This document shows positions 42,694 to 50,416 of a DNA stretch of 64,000 nt, one piece after another. Source of the stretch: Nocardioides sp. URHA0032 (GTDB lineage: Bacteria; Actinomycetota; Actinomycetes; Propionibacteriales; Nocardioidaceae); contig NZ_JIAV01000021.1 of NCBI RefSeq assembly GCF_000620645.1, positions 209,869-273,868 of the forward strand, in the 5' to 3' direction. How positions within the stretch are numbered: position 1 is the first letter of the stretch; each line of letters opens with the position of its first letter. Position numbers and translations under genes: made by a program. Under the pieces are notes generated by a model. The model made no database searches and had not been told where the DNA came from. It saw only the letters and a program-made list of their open reading frames with translations.

Positions 42694-43880
42694 CAGGTCA
42701 CCGGGTCTAGTCCGCGAACCATGCCGTCACTCGTCCAGAACGAGATCATGCGCGAGCGTGACTCGTCGCCGCGTGCGTGACGGAACCAGTTCGATCCACC
42801 GTCGAGTGCGGGGATCTGCATGAACAGTCGACCGCCGCCGTGGTCCTGCACTCGGAGGTGGTGACTGTGCGCCGCGAGGAGAACGTCTGCGTCACCGGCA
42901 GGCTGTCGTCCGCCGGCTTGGTCGTTCCACCACTTGAGCGGGTCGCGTCCGAACATGTGGCCGTGTGTCATGGCGATGTTGGTGCCGGCGACGTCGAGAC
43001 AGATGGTCAGCTCGTCGTGGCCGGGGAACAGGAAGCTGACCCGATCGCCGAGCTCGTCATGTTCGTTGATGCCGTCCATGACTGCCGATGCGCCTTCGAT
43101 GGCCCATGAGTCGTCGTTGAACGTGGCCATCTTGTCGCCGATGCGGTGTGCCTGGTCGTGATTGCCGGGCAGTACTGGGATGACGATGCGCTCGGCGAGG
43201 GGCAGGAACGCCTTGATCTGCGCCCACATGAGGCGGCGATAGACACGGACCTGCTGGGTGGGGGTGAGGTCGAGGCGCATGACGAGTTTGCCGCCCTGTG
43301 AGGCGACACCTTCGATGCAGTCGCCGAGCCACGGGAGAACGATCTGCGCAGCCTTCGTGCCGCGGGGAAGGTCGGCGCGCAGGCGTTGGCAGATCGCTTC
43401 AGTCTCACGGAGGAATCTGTCGACGGTTCCGCGGGTTCCGCCGCCGTCGGGCTTGCCGAGCTGGAGATCTCCGGCAGGCGCGACGAACGTTCCAAGGTCG
43501 GTAGCGATCGCCTTCGTTGCCGCAGGCTTCCACTTGCCGATCATGCTCATCAGCGCGGCATGATCATGTTCGTCGCCGCGCTGCCCCGACGTGGGAAGCA
43601 TGTTGATTCGGATGGCCTCGAGCCACGGCCCGCCCTCACGCTGCTGCCACTTGGAGCGGCGAACGCTGGTGACGATCCACTGGTTCGGGTCTTCGCCGAA
43701 CTCGCGGATGACGTCTTCGTGCTGGGGCTCTTGTCCAGTCTCGAAGGGCTTGGTGACGATGTAGCCACCAGTTGCCGTGTCGAGGTCGGAGCGCGGCTGC
43801 CACCCATCCGGATAAGCCTTGCGCGAGTGGGGCGCGTTCGTGGCGATCGGCCCCGCTGAAACGAGGGCCTCGATGCTCAT
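42693..43880 (-). CDS. Calcineurin-like metallophosphoesterase
   Basis: 395 aa from the ATG overlapping the previous stop. Metal-binding motifs in order: GDLQLGKPDGGG, PWLGDCIEG, LPGNHDQAHRIGD, THGHMFGRD and AAHSHHLRVQDHGGG. The layout is SbcD/Mre11-like but without a C-terminal partner-binding domain. May process phage DNA or nucleotides. Last large gene before the packaging block. Confidence 0.85.
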   Translation of the reverse strand: MSIEALVSAGPIATNAPHSRKAYPDGWQPRSDLDTATGGYIVTKPFETGQEPQHEDVIREFGEDPNQWIVTSVRRSKWQQREGGPWLEAIRINMLPTSGQRGDEHDHAALMSMIGKWKPAATKAIATDLGTFVAPAGDLQLGKPDGGGTRGTVDRFLRETEAICQRLRADLPRGTKAAQIVLPWLGDCIEGVASQGGKLVMRLDLTPTQQVRVYRRLMWAQIKAFLPLAERIVIPVLPGNHDQAHRIGDKMATFNDDSWAIEGASAVMDGINEHDELGDRVSFLFPGHDELTICLDVAGTNIAMTHGHMFGRDPLKWWNDQAGGRQPAGDADVLLAAHSHHLRVQDHGGGRLFMQIPALDGGSNWFRHARGDESRSRMISFWTSDGMVRGLDPVT

Positions 43881-44131
43881 CGGCCGCGGAGCTTCTCGCC
43901 GGCAGAGCACTGGCCGCGAGCGTGTCGGGCAAGCGTCTGGGCGGGAACCTTGTGCCCCTCGGCAGCAAGGGCCTCAGACAGCGCCGAGTACCGCCAGAGT
44001 GGATCTGCGAGCAGTCGTCGCAGTGCCGCTGCTTCCGGCGCCTCGAGGCTGCCGAGGAGGTGGCAGGTTGCGCATGGTGGGCCCTTGACGGCCTCGGGTG
44101 CTCCGGCGGCGTACAGGTCAGCGATAGCCAT
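43877..44131 (-). CDS. Small DNA-binding-like protein
   Basis: 84 aa (MAIADLYAAGAPEAVKGPPC...). CATCHLLGSLEAPEAAALRR and SALSEALAAEGHKVPAQTLA give a winged/HTH-like helical pattern as in small terminase-like proteins. ATGA overlap with the phosphoesterase. Confidence 0.6.
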   Translation of the reverse strand: MAIADLYAAGAPEAVKGPPCATCHLLGSLEAPEAAALRRLLADPLWRYSALSEALAAEGHKVPAQTLARHARGQCSAGEKLRGR

Positions 44132-44372
44132 TGTGGCCCCTTGCGTCGGCAGGAGGCGTCGGCCTGCTGCGGATCGAGTGTTTGACCGAGACCGCACGAG
44201 GCGGGGTGTTGCGTGTTGGTCCGTGCTGATGAGCCGGCGGTGTCCCCAAGTGGGTTGGCCCCGTGTTGGCGGCGTCTCTGGGGGGTGGGTCCGGTATTCG
44301 AAGCGATTGGGCCAAGTTGAAGTCCCGCGCGCCGGCCGCCTCAAACACAGTCGGCGTGCGGGGGAATGTGGG

Positions 44373-44516
44373 TTACTCGCTGCCCCGCGGCTCAAGCTCG
44401 GCGGTGGCGAGGGTGACGGCCGGCGATGTCGGAGTCGGCTTGACGTCGAACGGGCTGGGTCTCGGTTCGCCCTGCCACACCTCGGGCATCGGAGCGCCGT
44501 TGTCGTAGGTGCTCAC
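44373..44516 (-). CDS. Small proline-rich protein
   Basis: 47 aa from GTG 44516 in a GTGA overlap (MSTYDNGAPMPEVWQGEPRP...). No motif. The ~240 bp to its left (44132-44372) holds no convincing gene and may contain a promoter or packaging signal. Confidence 0.55.
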   Translation of the reverse strand: MSTYDNGAPMPEVWQGEPRPSPFDVKPTPTSPAVTLATAELEPRGSE

Positions 44517-44665
44517 GACAAGCCGCCGAGGTCATCGATCTCTGCCTCGGTGAACCTGGTGACGTGCGCGAGCTTCTGCGCCTCGGTCATCTCCGCGAGC
44601 GCCTTGAGGTACTCGCGCATGAACTCGGGGTCAGCGAGATCGGCCGCAAGATCCTCGTAGAACAT
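44513..44665 (-). CDS. Small helical acidic protein
   Basis: 50 aa (MFYEDLAADLADPEFMREYL...). Starts in a TGATG overlap and ends in GTGA. No family recognised. Confidence 0.6.
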   Translation of the reverse strand: MFYEDLAADLADPEFMREYLKALAEMTEAQKLAHVTRFTEAEIDDLGGLS

Positions 44666-44832
44666 CACGACGCCGCTTCCCACGCATCCAGCAGGAGGTT
44701 GATCTTCTCGTGGGCGCGGCTACGGTGCTCGAGCCAGTGTGACGGGATGCGCTTGGCGGACTGGTTGGCCCAGCCCAGCGCTTCCTCAATCTCGGAGCGA
44801 GTGGTCTCGTCGGTGACGATCGGCGCGGTCAT
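44665..44832 (-). CDS. Small helical protein
   Basis: 55 aa (MTAPIVTDETTRSEIEEALG... NLLLDAWEAAS). Coupled by TGATG to the following gene. Unknown function. Confidence 0.6.
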   Translation of the reverse strand: MTAPIVTDETTRSEIEEALGWANQSAKRIPSHWLEHRSRAHEKINLLLDAWEAAS

Positions 44833-44835
44833 GGG

Positions 44836-45015
44836 TCATTCCCAGCCCTCACGGTAGGGGAGGCCCGATTCCTCCGGGCGTTCGTGATTCGCGACGAAAC
44901 CGAGTGGCATCGCAGTGAGGTAGCCGCCGTCGACCTCGGGCATCTCGACCTCTGCGGTCGGTGCGAGCTCGATGGCCAGGACTTCCCACCCGAGGACCGT
45001 GATCGCTAGGCGCAT
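44836..45015 (-). CDS. Small beta-rich protein
   Basis: 59 aa (MRLAITVLGWEVLAIELAPT...GLPYREGWE). First gene of a four-gene leftward operon behind the promoter at 45203-45235. Similar short proteins starting with ITVLGWEVLAIEL are widespread in actinophages; role unknown. Confidence 0.65.
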   Translation of the reverse strand: MRLAITVLGWEVLAIELAPTAEVEMPEVDGGYLTAMPLGFVANHERPEESGLPYREGWE

Positions 45016-45128
45016 GGCTACCCCGATCCGCCGCCGCGTCCCCTCCCGGCGCCGGTGTTCGCGGCAGCGGCGAGGTTTTGGTGGCTACACGTACCGAAGG
45101 CCCTGCCACCGAGGCTGTCCCGAGATGC

Positions 45129-45166
45129 ACACGACCCCGGAGCCTGTTGGCAGTCCGGGGTCGTGT
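45129..45166. terminator. Perfect 13-bp hairpin
   Basis: ACACGACCCCGGA (45129-45141) with TCCGGGGTCGTGT (45154-45166). It lies between the promoter below and the first gene it would drive, so it may be an attenuator/antitermination target or may end rightward read-through. Confidence 0.65.
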
Positions 45167-45202
45167 CCTGATTGGTGGGCTTCGGGAAAATCCCCTAGCC
45201 AA

Positions 45203-45235
45203 TCACAGTGTGACTCTCAATACTAGTCTTGTCAA
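45203..45235 (-). promoter_or_regulatory. Leftward promoter with palindromic operator
   Basis: A perfect -35, TTGACA on the minus strand (45230-45235), is 17 bp from CACACT (45207-45212). The -10 is overlapped by the perfect palindrome TCACAGTGTGA (45203-45213), a likely repressor or activator site. Local A/T content is higher than around it. It would drive the small genes at 45015-44373. Confidence 0.6.
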
Positions 45236-45250
45236 GTGCGTCTGGACCTG

Positions 45251-46054
45251 CTAAGCAACGCGCTTTCGGGTTTCCGCATGGATAAGCGCCGACAGGGGGC
45301 TGAACGAGAACCTGCGCGTGCGCTCGTCGCCATCACCGTGCGGCACGAGCCGGCCGTCGTCAACCCACTTCGCCACCCACCGGAACAGGGTCGACTCCGA
45401 CAACTCGAAACCCATCCTGTTCGCCAGGATGCGAGCTTCGGAAACGGTGACAATCTTGTCCATCGCCTCCTGCCACATGAGCTCGTTGAGGATCGCGGTC
45501 TCGCTCTGCTCGCCGCACGCTCGGCACTTCACGGTTTCTCGACCGGGTTGCGCGTAGAGCCATTCGCCGCATTCGCAGCGACCATAGAACTTTGCGTCCG
45601 CCGGCCGATCGATCAGCCGGTAGCACTTCGCAACAGCATCGGTGATCTCGTCGACAGCGTCCGGGCCGATCTCGTCGAGCGTCAACCCGTCGACCATCCA
45701 CAGCAGCCACGCAGACAGGGCGCCGAGGGTGTCGGCGGGCAGTTCCTCGTTCGGGTTGCTGTTCCGCACGCCCTCCTGGTGCGAATAGAGCGCCCAGGAG
45801 ACCATCACAGCCTTGAGGTGTCCCCGAGCCTCGCTGGCACCCCAAACGACCGGAGAGGGGCGCTCTGAGGGCTTCTTGGCACCCTTCCCGCCCCCGACGC
45901 CGCGATAGTCGACGCCCTTCTGCCGCGAGATGGTCACCTCGAGCTCCTCAGCCAACCAGGGAACATCCCCAAGGGCGCGGCTCAGGCTGTCTCCGCACTC
46001 ATCGCAGACGTAGGCCGCATCCCTCGTTGGTCGTCCACACCTGCACTCGTTCAT
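45251..46054 (-). CDS. Zinc-ribbon/HTH DNA-binding protein
   Basis: 267 aa. N-terminal CRCGRPTRDAAYVCDECGD ribbon, a helical middle (LGALSAWLLWMVDGLTLDEI), a second ribbon CECGEWLYAQPGRETVKCRA-CG, and a C-terminal HTH (SEARILANRMGFELSESTLF). A conserved actinophage early protein type; likely transcription or replication regulator. ATGA overlap fixes the start. Confidence 0.75.
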   Translation of the reverse strand: MNECRCGRPTRDAAYVCDECGDSLSRALGDVPWLAEELEVTISRQKGVDYRGVGGGKGAKKPSERPSPVVWGASEARGHLKAVMVSWALYSHQEGVRNSNPNEELPADTLGALSAWLLWMVDGLTLDEIGPDAVDEITDAVAKCYRLIDRPADAKFYGRCECGEWLYAQPGRETVKCRACGEQSETAILNELMWQEAMDKIVTVSEARILANRMGFELSESTLFRWVAKWVDDGRLVPHGDGDERTRRFSFSPLSALIHAETRKRVA

Positions 46055-46197
46055 GCTTCCTCCCCAATCCAGAACACAACGCCATGCCCAGTCCCAGCCG
46101 CCCGCATCTCCCGTTCGCACCACGCGGTCGCCTCTGCCTCGGTGTCGAACGCCTCGGTTGTCGAGTGGTAGCCCGGCGCCACCTGCGCGCACCACAT
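46051..46197 (-). CDS. Small early protein
   Basis: 48 aa (MWCAQVAPGYHSTTEAFDTE...VFWIGEEA) read between TGATG and ATGA overlaps. The F-T-EAEATAWCERE pattern is seen in many small actinophage proteins; function unknown. Confidence 0.6.
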   Translation of the reverse strand: MWCAQVAPGYHSTTEAFDTEAEATAWCEREMRAAGTGHGVVFWIGEEA

Positions 46198-46400
46198 CAG
46201 CGCTCACCGTCCAGCGCGGCGTCGATGAGGGCCGACTTGAAGCACTCGCCGCCGCAGTGGTCGGGGTCGAGCTCGTGGTACGCGTACAGCAGGGCGACGT
46301 AGGTGGCTCTCGCAACTGCACGCGCATCCCGCCGCCCAGCCTCGTAGCACCGCTCAGAGTGCATGTGCGTCACTCCATCGGGCAGTCCGCAGTTGCTCAT
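46197..46400 (-). CDS. Small early protein
   Basis: 67 aa (MSNCGLPDGVTHMHSERCYE...). Two Cys pairs and helical centre; unknown. Overlaps both neighbours. Confidence 0.6.
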   Translation of the reverse strand: MSNCGLPDGVTHMHSERCYEAGRRDARAVARATYVALLYAYHELDPDHCGGECFKSALIDAALDGER

Positions 46401-46846
46401 GACGTGCCCCCGTCGGTGGTGGGCGATCCGGGCGGTGTGCTCAGCGCCGGGCGGTTCGTCTTGAGGGCGTAGAACACCCGGAAGGCGCGGTTGCTGTTGG
46501 CTACCCGCTCGGCCTCATCTCGGGCGCGCATCTCGGCGGCGAACTTCACGTCGTGCTCCGTGAGCGGTCCGAGGTCCATGACGAGCCGCAGCACCTCTAG
46601 GCGCTCCTCGGCCGCTGTCCGCTGGTGGATGTACGCCTGACAGGGGCCGTGCCAGACCTTGCTGGACCCGCTGTAGGAGTGCCGCGAATCGCGGGTCCAG
46701 CGGAAGCGGTGGCCGCAGTGGTCGCACCGGTCGAGCCGGTAGCCGTTGCGCTTGAAGCGCCGCCACCACGGGCGGATGCTGCGGAACCGGACCGTGCGCC
46801 GGAGCCAGCGACGGATTTGCGCAAACTCGGTCGTCTGCCCGCTCAT
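46397..46846 (-). CDS. Early protein with shared N-terminal leader
   Basis: 149 aa. Starts MSGQTTEFAQI, nearly identical to the proteins at 48098-48466 and 55244-end 54861, after which similarity stops. Middle: Arg/Trp-rich RRTVRFRSIRPWWRRFKRNG and a CDHCGHRFRW zinc knuckle. Unknown function. Confidence 0.65.
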   Translation of the reverse strand: MSGQTTEFAQIRRWLRRTVRFRSIRPWWRRFKRNGYRLDRCDHCGHRFRWTRDSRHSYSGSSKVWHGPCQAYIHQRTAAEERLEVLRLVMDLGPLTEHDVKFAAEMRARDEAERVANSNRAFRVFYALKTNRPALSTPPGSPTTDGGTS

Positions 46847-47316
46847 GACGCCTCCTCGTTGCTGGTGGGTTGCGGCTCGGCGGCGGGCTCGAGCTCGGTA
46901 GTCGCCGCCTTGGCCTTGATGTCGCGCAGTTCGTCGACCGCGCCGCCCGTCCGGATCTTGAAGTCCGGCTCGAACGAGTGGTCATCGCCGCCGAACCTGG
47001 GTGCCGTGGCGCAGAGGGCACGCGATTTGCCGCAGATGCCGCAGCGGGTCTCGGGGGTTGTCTTCTCGGGCTCGAATCGCTCGACCCGTCGCTCCGTCCA
47101 GCAGAGTGCGGCGGTGTTGCCGATCGCTGCGGGTGTCTCTAGGTCGCGTTCGCCGGCTGCTCTGCCGATCGCTTTGATGACTTCGGCGAGGTCCAGGTGG
47201 GCGACCTTGCCGAGCGCCGACATGACTCCGGGTGCATCCCAGCGTCGTGCTCCGTGGGGACGGGCGGCGATGGCGAGCGCGGTGAGCATCTCGGCCTGGT
47301 CCTTGGTCACCGGCAT
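46843..47316 (-). CDS. Early protein, unknown
   Basis: 157 aa. N-terminal helical domain (MPVTKDQAEMLTALAIAARP, LDLAEVIKAIGRAAGERDLE) with a zinc-type CGICGKSRALCATAP in the middle. Often found after replisome-organiser genes in actinophages; possible helicase-loader-like role is only positional. Confidence 0.65.
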   Translation of the reverse strand: MPVTKDQAEMLTALAIAARPHGARRWDAPGVMSALGKVAHLDLAEVIKAIGRAAGERDLETPAAIGNTAALCWTERRVERFEPEKTTPETRCGICGKSRALCATAPRFGGDDHSFEPDFKIRTGGAVDELRDIKAKAATTELEPAAEPQPTSNEEAS

Positions 47317-47373
47317 GAGACACCGCCGAACCCAGCCGCGTAGCGGCCATCCATGCGCCGCGAGCTGGTCCCT

Positions 47374-47547
47374 CTACTGCCTAGACGATGGATGGGATTG
47401 GAAATTGAGACACCCAAAACAGCAGTAGAAGAAGTCTGGTTCTGGTTCTGGTTCTGGACCCAGCACCGCACCGCGTCCGTCCCGCGTCGTGTCCCGCGTC
47501 CCGTCCCGTCGTCTGTCCCGGTGGGACAACCTGCGTTCCGTCTCATG
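47374..47547 (-). pseudogene. Stranded C-terminal part of the replisome-organiser gene
   Basis: In frame with the gene above, open to TAG 47374-47376. Reads as RDRRDGTRDTTRDG and GPEPEPEPDFFYCCFG. A single-base TGA (from CGA, for example) separates the two parts. Confidence 0.6.
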
Positions 47548-47934
47548 TCAGGACGCCTCCTTCTCGGCTTGCTTGCGACGCCACTCGGCCTTGCGTTCGG
47601 CCTCGTCGTGTCGGCGCTTCTCCCACCAGGCGGCCGACTTGTTCCACTGGAGGTAGTCGTGGACGACGTATTCGCCGTCTTCGCCCTTGATGCAGCTCTC
47701 GGTATTGCATCCCTCGCCGCCTTCATGCCAGACGTTGCAGCGGAGGAGCTCGCGCAACTCGGGGGCCTTGAACTTCGGCTTGAGTCGGTCAACGCGGCTC
47801 GCTGGGATCGCTCCGTCCGTCGTGTTCTTGGCGCAGTAACGCATCCCTGAGACGTGCAGGCGGAATGCGCCATCACTGAGGCCGTCGACCTTTGGGTGCT
47901 CGGTGAACTCGTCATCGAGGTTGAGGTAGGGCAT
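47548..47934 (-). CDS. Phage replisome-organiser-like protein, truncated by in-frame TGA
   Basis: 128 aa. MPYLNLDDEFTEHPKVDGLS, FRLHVSGMRYCAKNTTDGAI, VHDYLQWNKSAAWWEKRRHD match the N-terminal winged-helix part of actinophage replication organisers. After TGA 47548-47550 the same frame continues 57 codons (HETERRLSHRDRRDGTRD, then VLGPEPEPEPD) to TAG at 47374, the normal Arg/Asp linker and EP-repeat of this family. So the full gene would be 47374-47934, broken by one stop. Confidence 0.75.
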   Translation of the reverse strand: MPYLNLDDEFTEHPKVDGLSDGAFRLHVSGMRYCAKNTTDGAIPASRVDRLKPKFKAPELRELLRCNVWHEGGEGCNTESCIKGEDGEYVVHDYLQWNKSAAWWEKRRHDEAERKAEWRRKQAEKEAS

Positions 47935-48098
47935 CAGGCATCCCGCCGCTCGTGGGTCCAGTGGTGCGCCCAGAAGTCGGCGAAGTCGAGTGGGTTGTCG
48001 ATGAACCGACCTGCGTCGTCCATCGTCGCGCCGACAGGGAAGGTGCTAGGGCACTTGCGGCACCGGATGGTCAAGGTTGGTGGCGTGTCGTCGGCCAT
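47934..48098 (-). CDS. Small zinc-binding protein
   Basis: 54 aa: LTIRCRKCPSTFPVGATMDD then FADFWAHHWTHERRDA. CxxC plus a HHWTH cluster suggests one zinc site. ATGA overlap with the upstream gene. Confidence 0.65.
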   Translation of the reverse strand: MADDTPPTLTIRCRKCPSTFPVGATMDDAGRFIDNPLDFADFWAHHWTHERRDA

Positions 48099-48466
48099 CA
48101 GGCATCGCCCGTCTTTCCGGGCGGTGTGAGGATTTCGGACGCCTTCGCCAAGATGCCGTCGATCTCCCGCGCGACGGCCTCGGCTGCCGACCCCGTGCTC
48201 TCCCGCACCTCGTCGGCGGCGAGGTAGAGCGCACCAGCCCGAATGAGGTTGGACAGGTGGTCCTTGGGCTTCCACCACGCGCGATCCCACGGCCAATAGG
48301 CGTAGTCGCACCAGCGGTACGCCTCCGCTGCTCGCAGGAGACGTGCGGCTCCGTGCTCGCGGTCGTGCTCGGGAGTCCAGCCTTCGACCTGGACCTGCCT
48401 GCGGCGCTCCGCGTGGATCAGCGCCATTCCGTCGATCTGCACAAACTCGGTCGTCTGCCCACTCAT
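48098..48466 (-). CDS. Conserved phage protein with shared leader
   Basis: 122 aa. After the leader MSGQTTEFVQI comes the widespread phage pattern LIHAERRRQVQVEGWTPEHD, WPWDRAWWKPKDHLSNLIRA, GALYLAADEVRE. This domain occurs across tailed phages without an assigned activity. Confidence 0.75.
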   Translation of the reverse strand: MSGQTTEFVQIDGMALIHAERRRQVQVEGWTPEHDREHGAARLLRAAEAYRWCDYAYWPWDRAWWKPKDHLSNLIRAGALYLAADEVRESTGSAAEAVAREIDGILAKASEILTPPGKTGDA

Positions 48467-49272
48467 GCCGCGCCGCCGTCGAAGTCGAGCGCGTCCTGCT
48501 CCTCGGTCTTGCGATAGCCGAGCTCAACGGTCTCGAGGCGGCGTGCTGCGACCTCGGCGTAGTGCTCCGTCATCTCGGACCCGACGAATGTCCGCCCCTC
48601 AATGAGAGCGGCGACTCCCGTGGTGCCACTCCCGGCGAAGGGGTCGAGAACGACGCCATCTTCCGGGACGAGGCGGATCAGGTGCCGCATGACCTCAATG
48701 GGCTTCTGCGTCTGGTGCTCGCGCTCGCGGGGGCTGCTCGCCTGGTAGAAGCCGGGGACCGATGGCTTGCCTTCGCCAGTCCCGAGCGGGCCGGCACTTC
48801 CCCAGACCACGTACTCGCAGGCGTTGGAGTAACGCCCGAGCATCGGTCGATGTGCGGGCTTGTACCAAGGCACGAGGCCGCGCCAGACCCAGCCGCCAGC
48901 CTGTAGGGCGTCGGTGGTTGCCGGGAGCTGTCGCCAGTCGGTGAACAGGGCAGCGATGCCGCCCGGCTTGACGATGCGCAGACACTCAGAGAGCCAGAGG
49001 GAGCACCAGTAGGCGTAGGCCCGCTGATCGCGGTTGTCGCCCGTGAAGTCGGTTCCCTGGCCGTTGATGTTGGTCGTGCTGACGTACTTGTCGCCAGTGC
49101 CCTGCGTGCGGTCGCCCCGTACCATGCCGCCCGACGAGTACGGAGGATCTGTGATCAGGGCGTCGACGCTTGCGGTCGGCAGCGATGCCAGGACAGCGAG
49201 GGCGTCGGCGTTGTAGAGAGTGGATCGAGAGTCCGCGTAGTACGGCGCTGGTGGTCGTGGGATAGTAGGCAT
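48463..49272 (-). CDS. DNA N6-adenine or N4-cytosine methyltransferase (beta class)
   Basis: 269 aa. Catalytic ALITDPPYSSGG (DPPY, residue ~43) precedes the target-recognition region and the SAM-binding VVLDPFAGSGTTGVAAL near the C-terminus, the beta-class order. N-terminus has TLYNADALAVLASLP. No cognate endonuclease is near, so an orphan phage methylase protecting against restriction is likely. Confidence 0.88.
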   Translation of the reverse strand: MPTIPRPPAPYYADSRSTLYNADALAVLASLPTASVDALITDPPYSSGGMVRGDRTQGTGDKYVSTTNINGQGTDFTGDNRDQRAYAYWCSLWLSECLRIVKPGGIAALFTDWRQLPATTDALQAGGWVWRGLVPWYKPAHRPMLGRYSNACEYVVWGSAGPLGTGEGKPSVPGFYQASSPREREHQTQKPIEVMRHLIRLVPEDGVVLDPFAGSGTTGVAALIEGRTFVGSEMTEHYAEVAARRLETVELGYRKTEEQDALDFDGGAA

Positions 49273-49426
49273 CAGCCTTCGCTCCTCGGTTGTGTCGAGT
49301 GATGCGGGGTCAGGCTCGGAGCGGTGTTAGCGCACCTCTTCGGGCCGCTTTCATTGTCCCACACTTCGACCGATTTTGCCGGGCCGCTCGGACGAGAATC
49401 CCGCTCAACTGAGCCAACCTGGGCGT

Positions 49427-49795
49427 TCACGCAGCGTCCCCCGACCGAGGACGATTCGCCTCGGCGTGCGCTTTCTTGCACGGGCCACAAGGTGTCGTCT
49501 TGGAGTAGCGGACATGGTTCACGTACCCGCCGTTCGTGCCGCACTTGGCTCGCCCGTACTGATTGCGGGGCTGCTCGTCATCAATCGGCCGCGGACCGTC
49601 CCAGACCAAGATGGAACCGCGACGAACCCAGTAGCCCCCGGTGAGCGCGTCAGCATCGGTGTAGCCACGACGCAGGCCCGGTTCGATGCTGCGGCATTCG
49701 CGACAGACGCCGTCACCCCATGCTGGCTTGAGACACCAACCGCAGCGGCTCGGCGCCGGGTCGTCGCTGTAGGCCGCGACATTCGTTGACCTCAT
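49427..49795 (-). CDS. Zinc-finger early protein
   Basis: 122 aa from the ATG overlapping the upstream stop. CGWCLKPAWGDGVCRECRS and CGTNGGYVNHVRYSKTTPCG-PC are two Cys clusters; the second is a module common in actinobacterial and actinophage proteins. Unknown function. The 154 bp to its left holds no gene. Confidence 0.65.
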   Translation of the reverse strand: MRSTNVAAYSDDPAPSRCGWCLKPAWGDGVCRECRSIEPGLRRGYTDADALTGGYWVRRGSILVWDGPRPIDDEQPRNQYGRAKCGTNGGYVNHVRYSKTTPCGPCKKAHAEANRPRSGDAA

Positions 49796-50118
49796 AGATC
49801 GAATTCCTTCCACTTGGAGGCGGTCTCGCGCGTGACACTGAAGAACCGCGTAGGTATGCCGGGGCCGCTAGTGGCCAGGAGTGCGAGGCAGCCGAGTTGT
49901 TCGGCGATGCTCACGAGCCGGTCGCGATCTGCGGGGCCGATGGTCTTGGACTTCGCGGTGCCGACCTGGACGAGTGCGGCGCCGTAGAACGGGTGGAGCA
50001 TGAACAGGTCGGCGCATCCCTTGGAGGCTGCGGACCTCATGACTTGTAGCCAGCCGTGGTCCTGCATCAGCTTGGAGATGCGGTGCTCACGGGCGCGACC
50101 GTTCGATGCGGTGCTCAT
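49792..50118 (-). CDS. Holliday-junction-resolvase-like nuclease
   Basis: 108 aa. NGRAREHRISKLMQDHGWLQ, MRSAASKGCADLFMLHPFYG and ALVQVGTAKSKTIGPADRDR give the PDDEXK-type layout of Hjc/VRR-NUC-like proteins. The usual catalytic Lys of the QVK motif is Gly here (QVG) with Lys four residues on, so activity is uncertain. Confidence 0.65.
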   Translation of the reverse strand: MSTASNGRAREHRISKLMQDHGWLQVMRSAASKGCADLFMLHPFYGAALVQVGTAKSKTIGPADRDRLVSIAEQLGCLALLATSGPGIPTRFFSVTRETASKWKEFDL

Positions 50119-50291
50119 GACAGCCCATCGGGCAGCGTCGGGTCGATGCTCGTTGCCTCGTAGCAAGAGAGTTCGTCGTTATCGCCGTGGCAGTACCAAC
50201 GCTCTCCGGTGGCAGCGGTCCAGATCGACGCGAACCCTTCGGCGGGGCTCTTGCCGCAGAGATAACAGGGCCGTTCGTGGTGCTCGCTCAT
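50115..50291 (-). CDS. Small zinc-binding protein
   Basis: 58 aa: CYLCGKSPAEGF and YCHGDNDELSCYE. ATGA overlaps on both sides. Confidence 0.6.
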   Translation of the reverse strand: MSEHHERPCYLCGKSPAEGFASIWTAATGERWYCHGDNDELSCYEATSIDPTLPDGLS

Positions 50292-50416
50292 CGGCCCCTC
50301 GCGATCTTCAGTGCCGTGTCGAGGTCGATCAGGTTCACGGTCAGCGCGAGACCGGCAGCGAGGACGACGCTGACGAGGATGAGGCCGTGGGCGGTGGTGA
50401 CGAGGTGGGCGGTCAT
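50288..50416 (-). CDS. 42-residue membrane peptide
   Basis: MTAHLVTTAHGLILVSVVLA... one hydrophobic helix with a charged end (KIARGR). Coupled by ATGA to the methyltransferase gene. Unknown. Confidence 0.6.
   Translation of the reverse strand: MTAHLVTTAHGLILVSVVLAAGLALTVNLIDLDTALKIARGR

Noticed and set aside
47353..47850. Plus-strand membrane-like frame opposite the replisome-organiser gene
   Set aside because: Its FWFWFW-type run is the antisense of the Pro-Glu repeat in the true frame.
49272..49544. 90-codon minus-strand frame upstream of the adenine/N4 methylase
   Set aside because: No family signal; overlaps the zinc-finger gene in another frame and lacks a ribosome-binding site.
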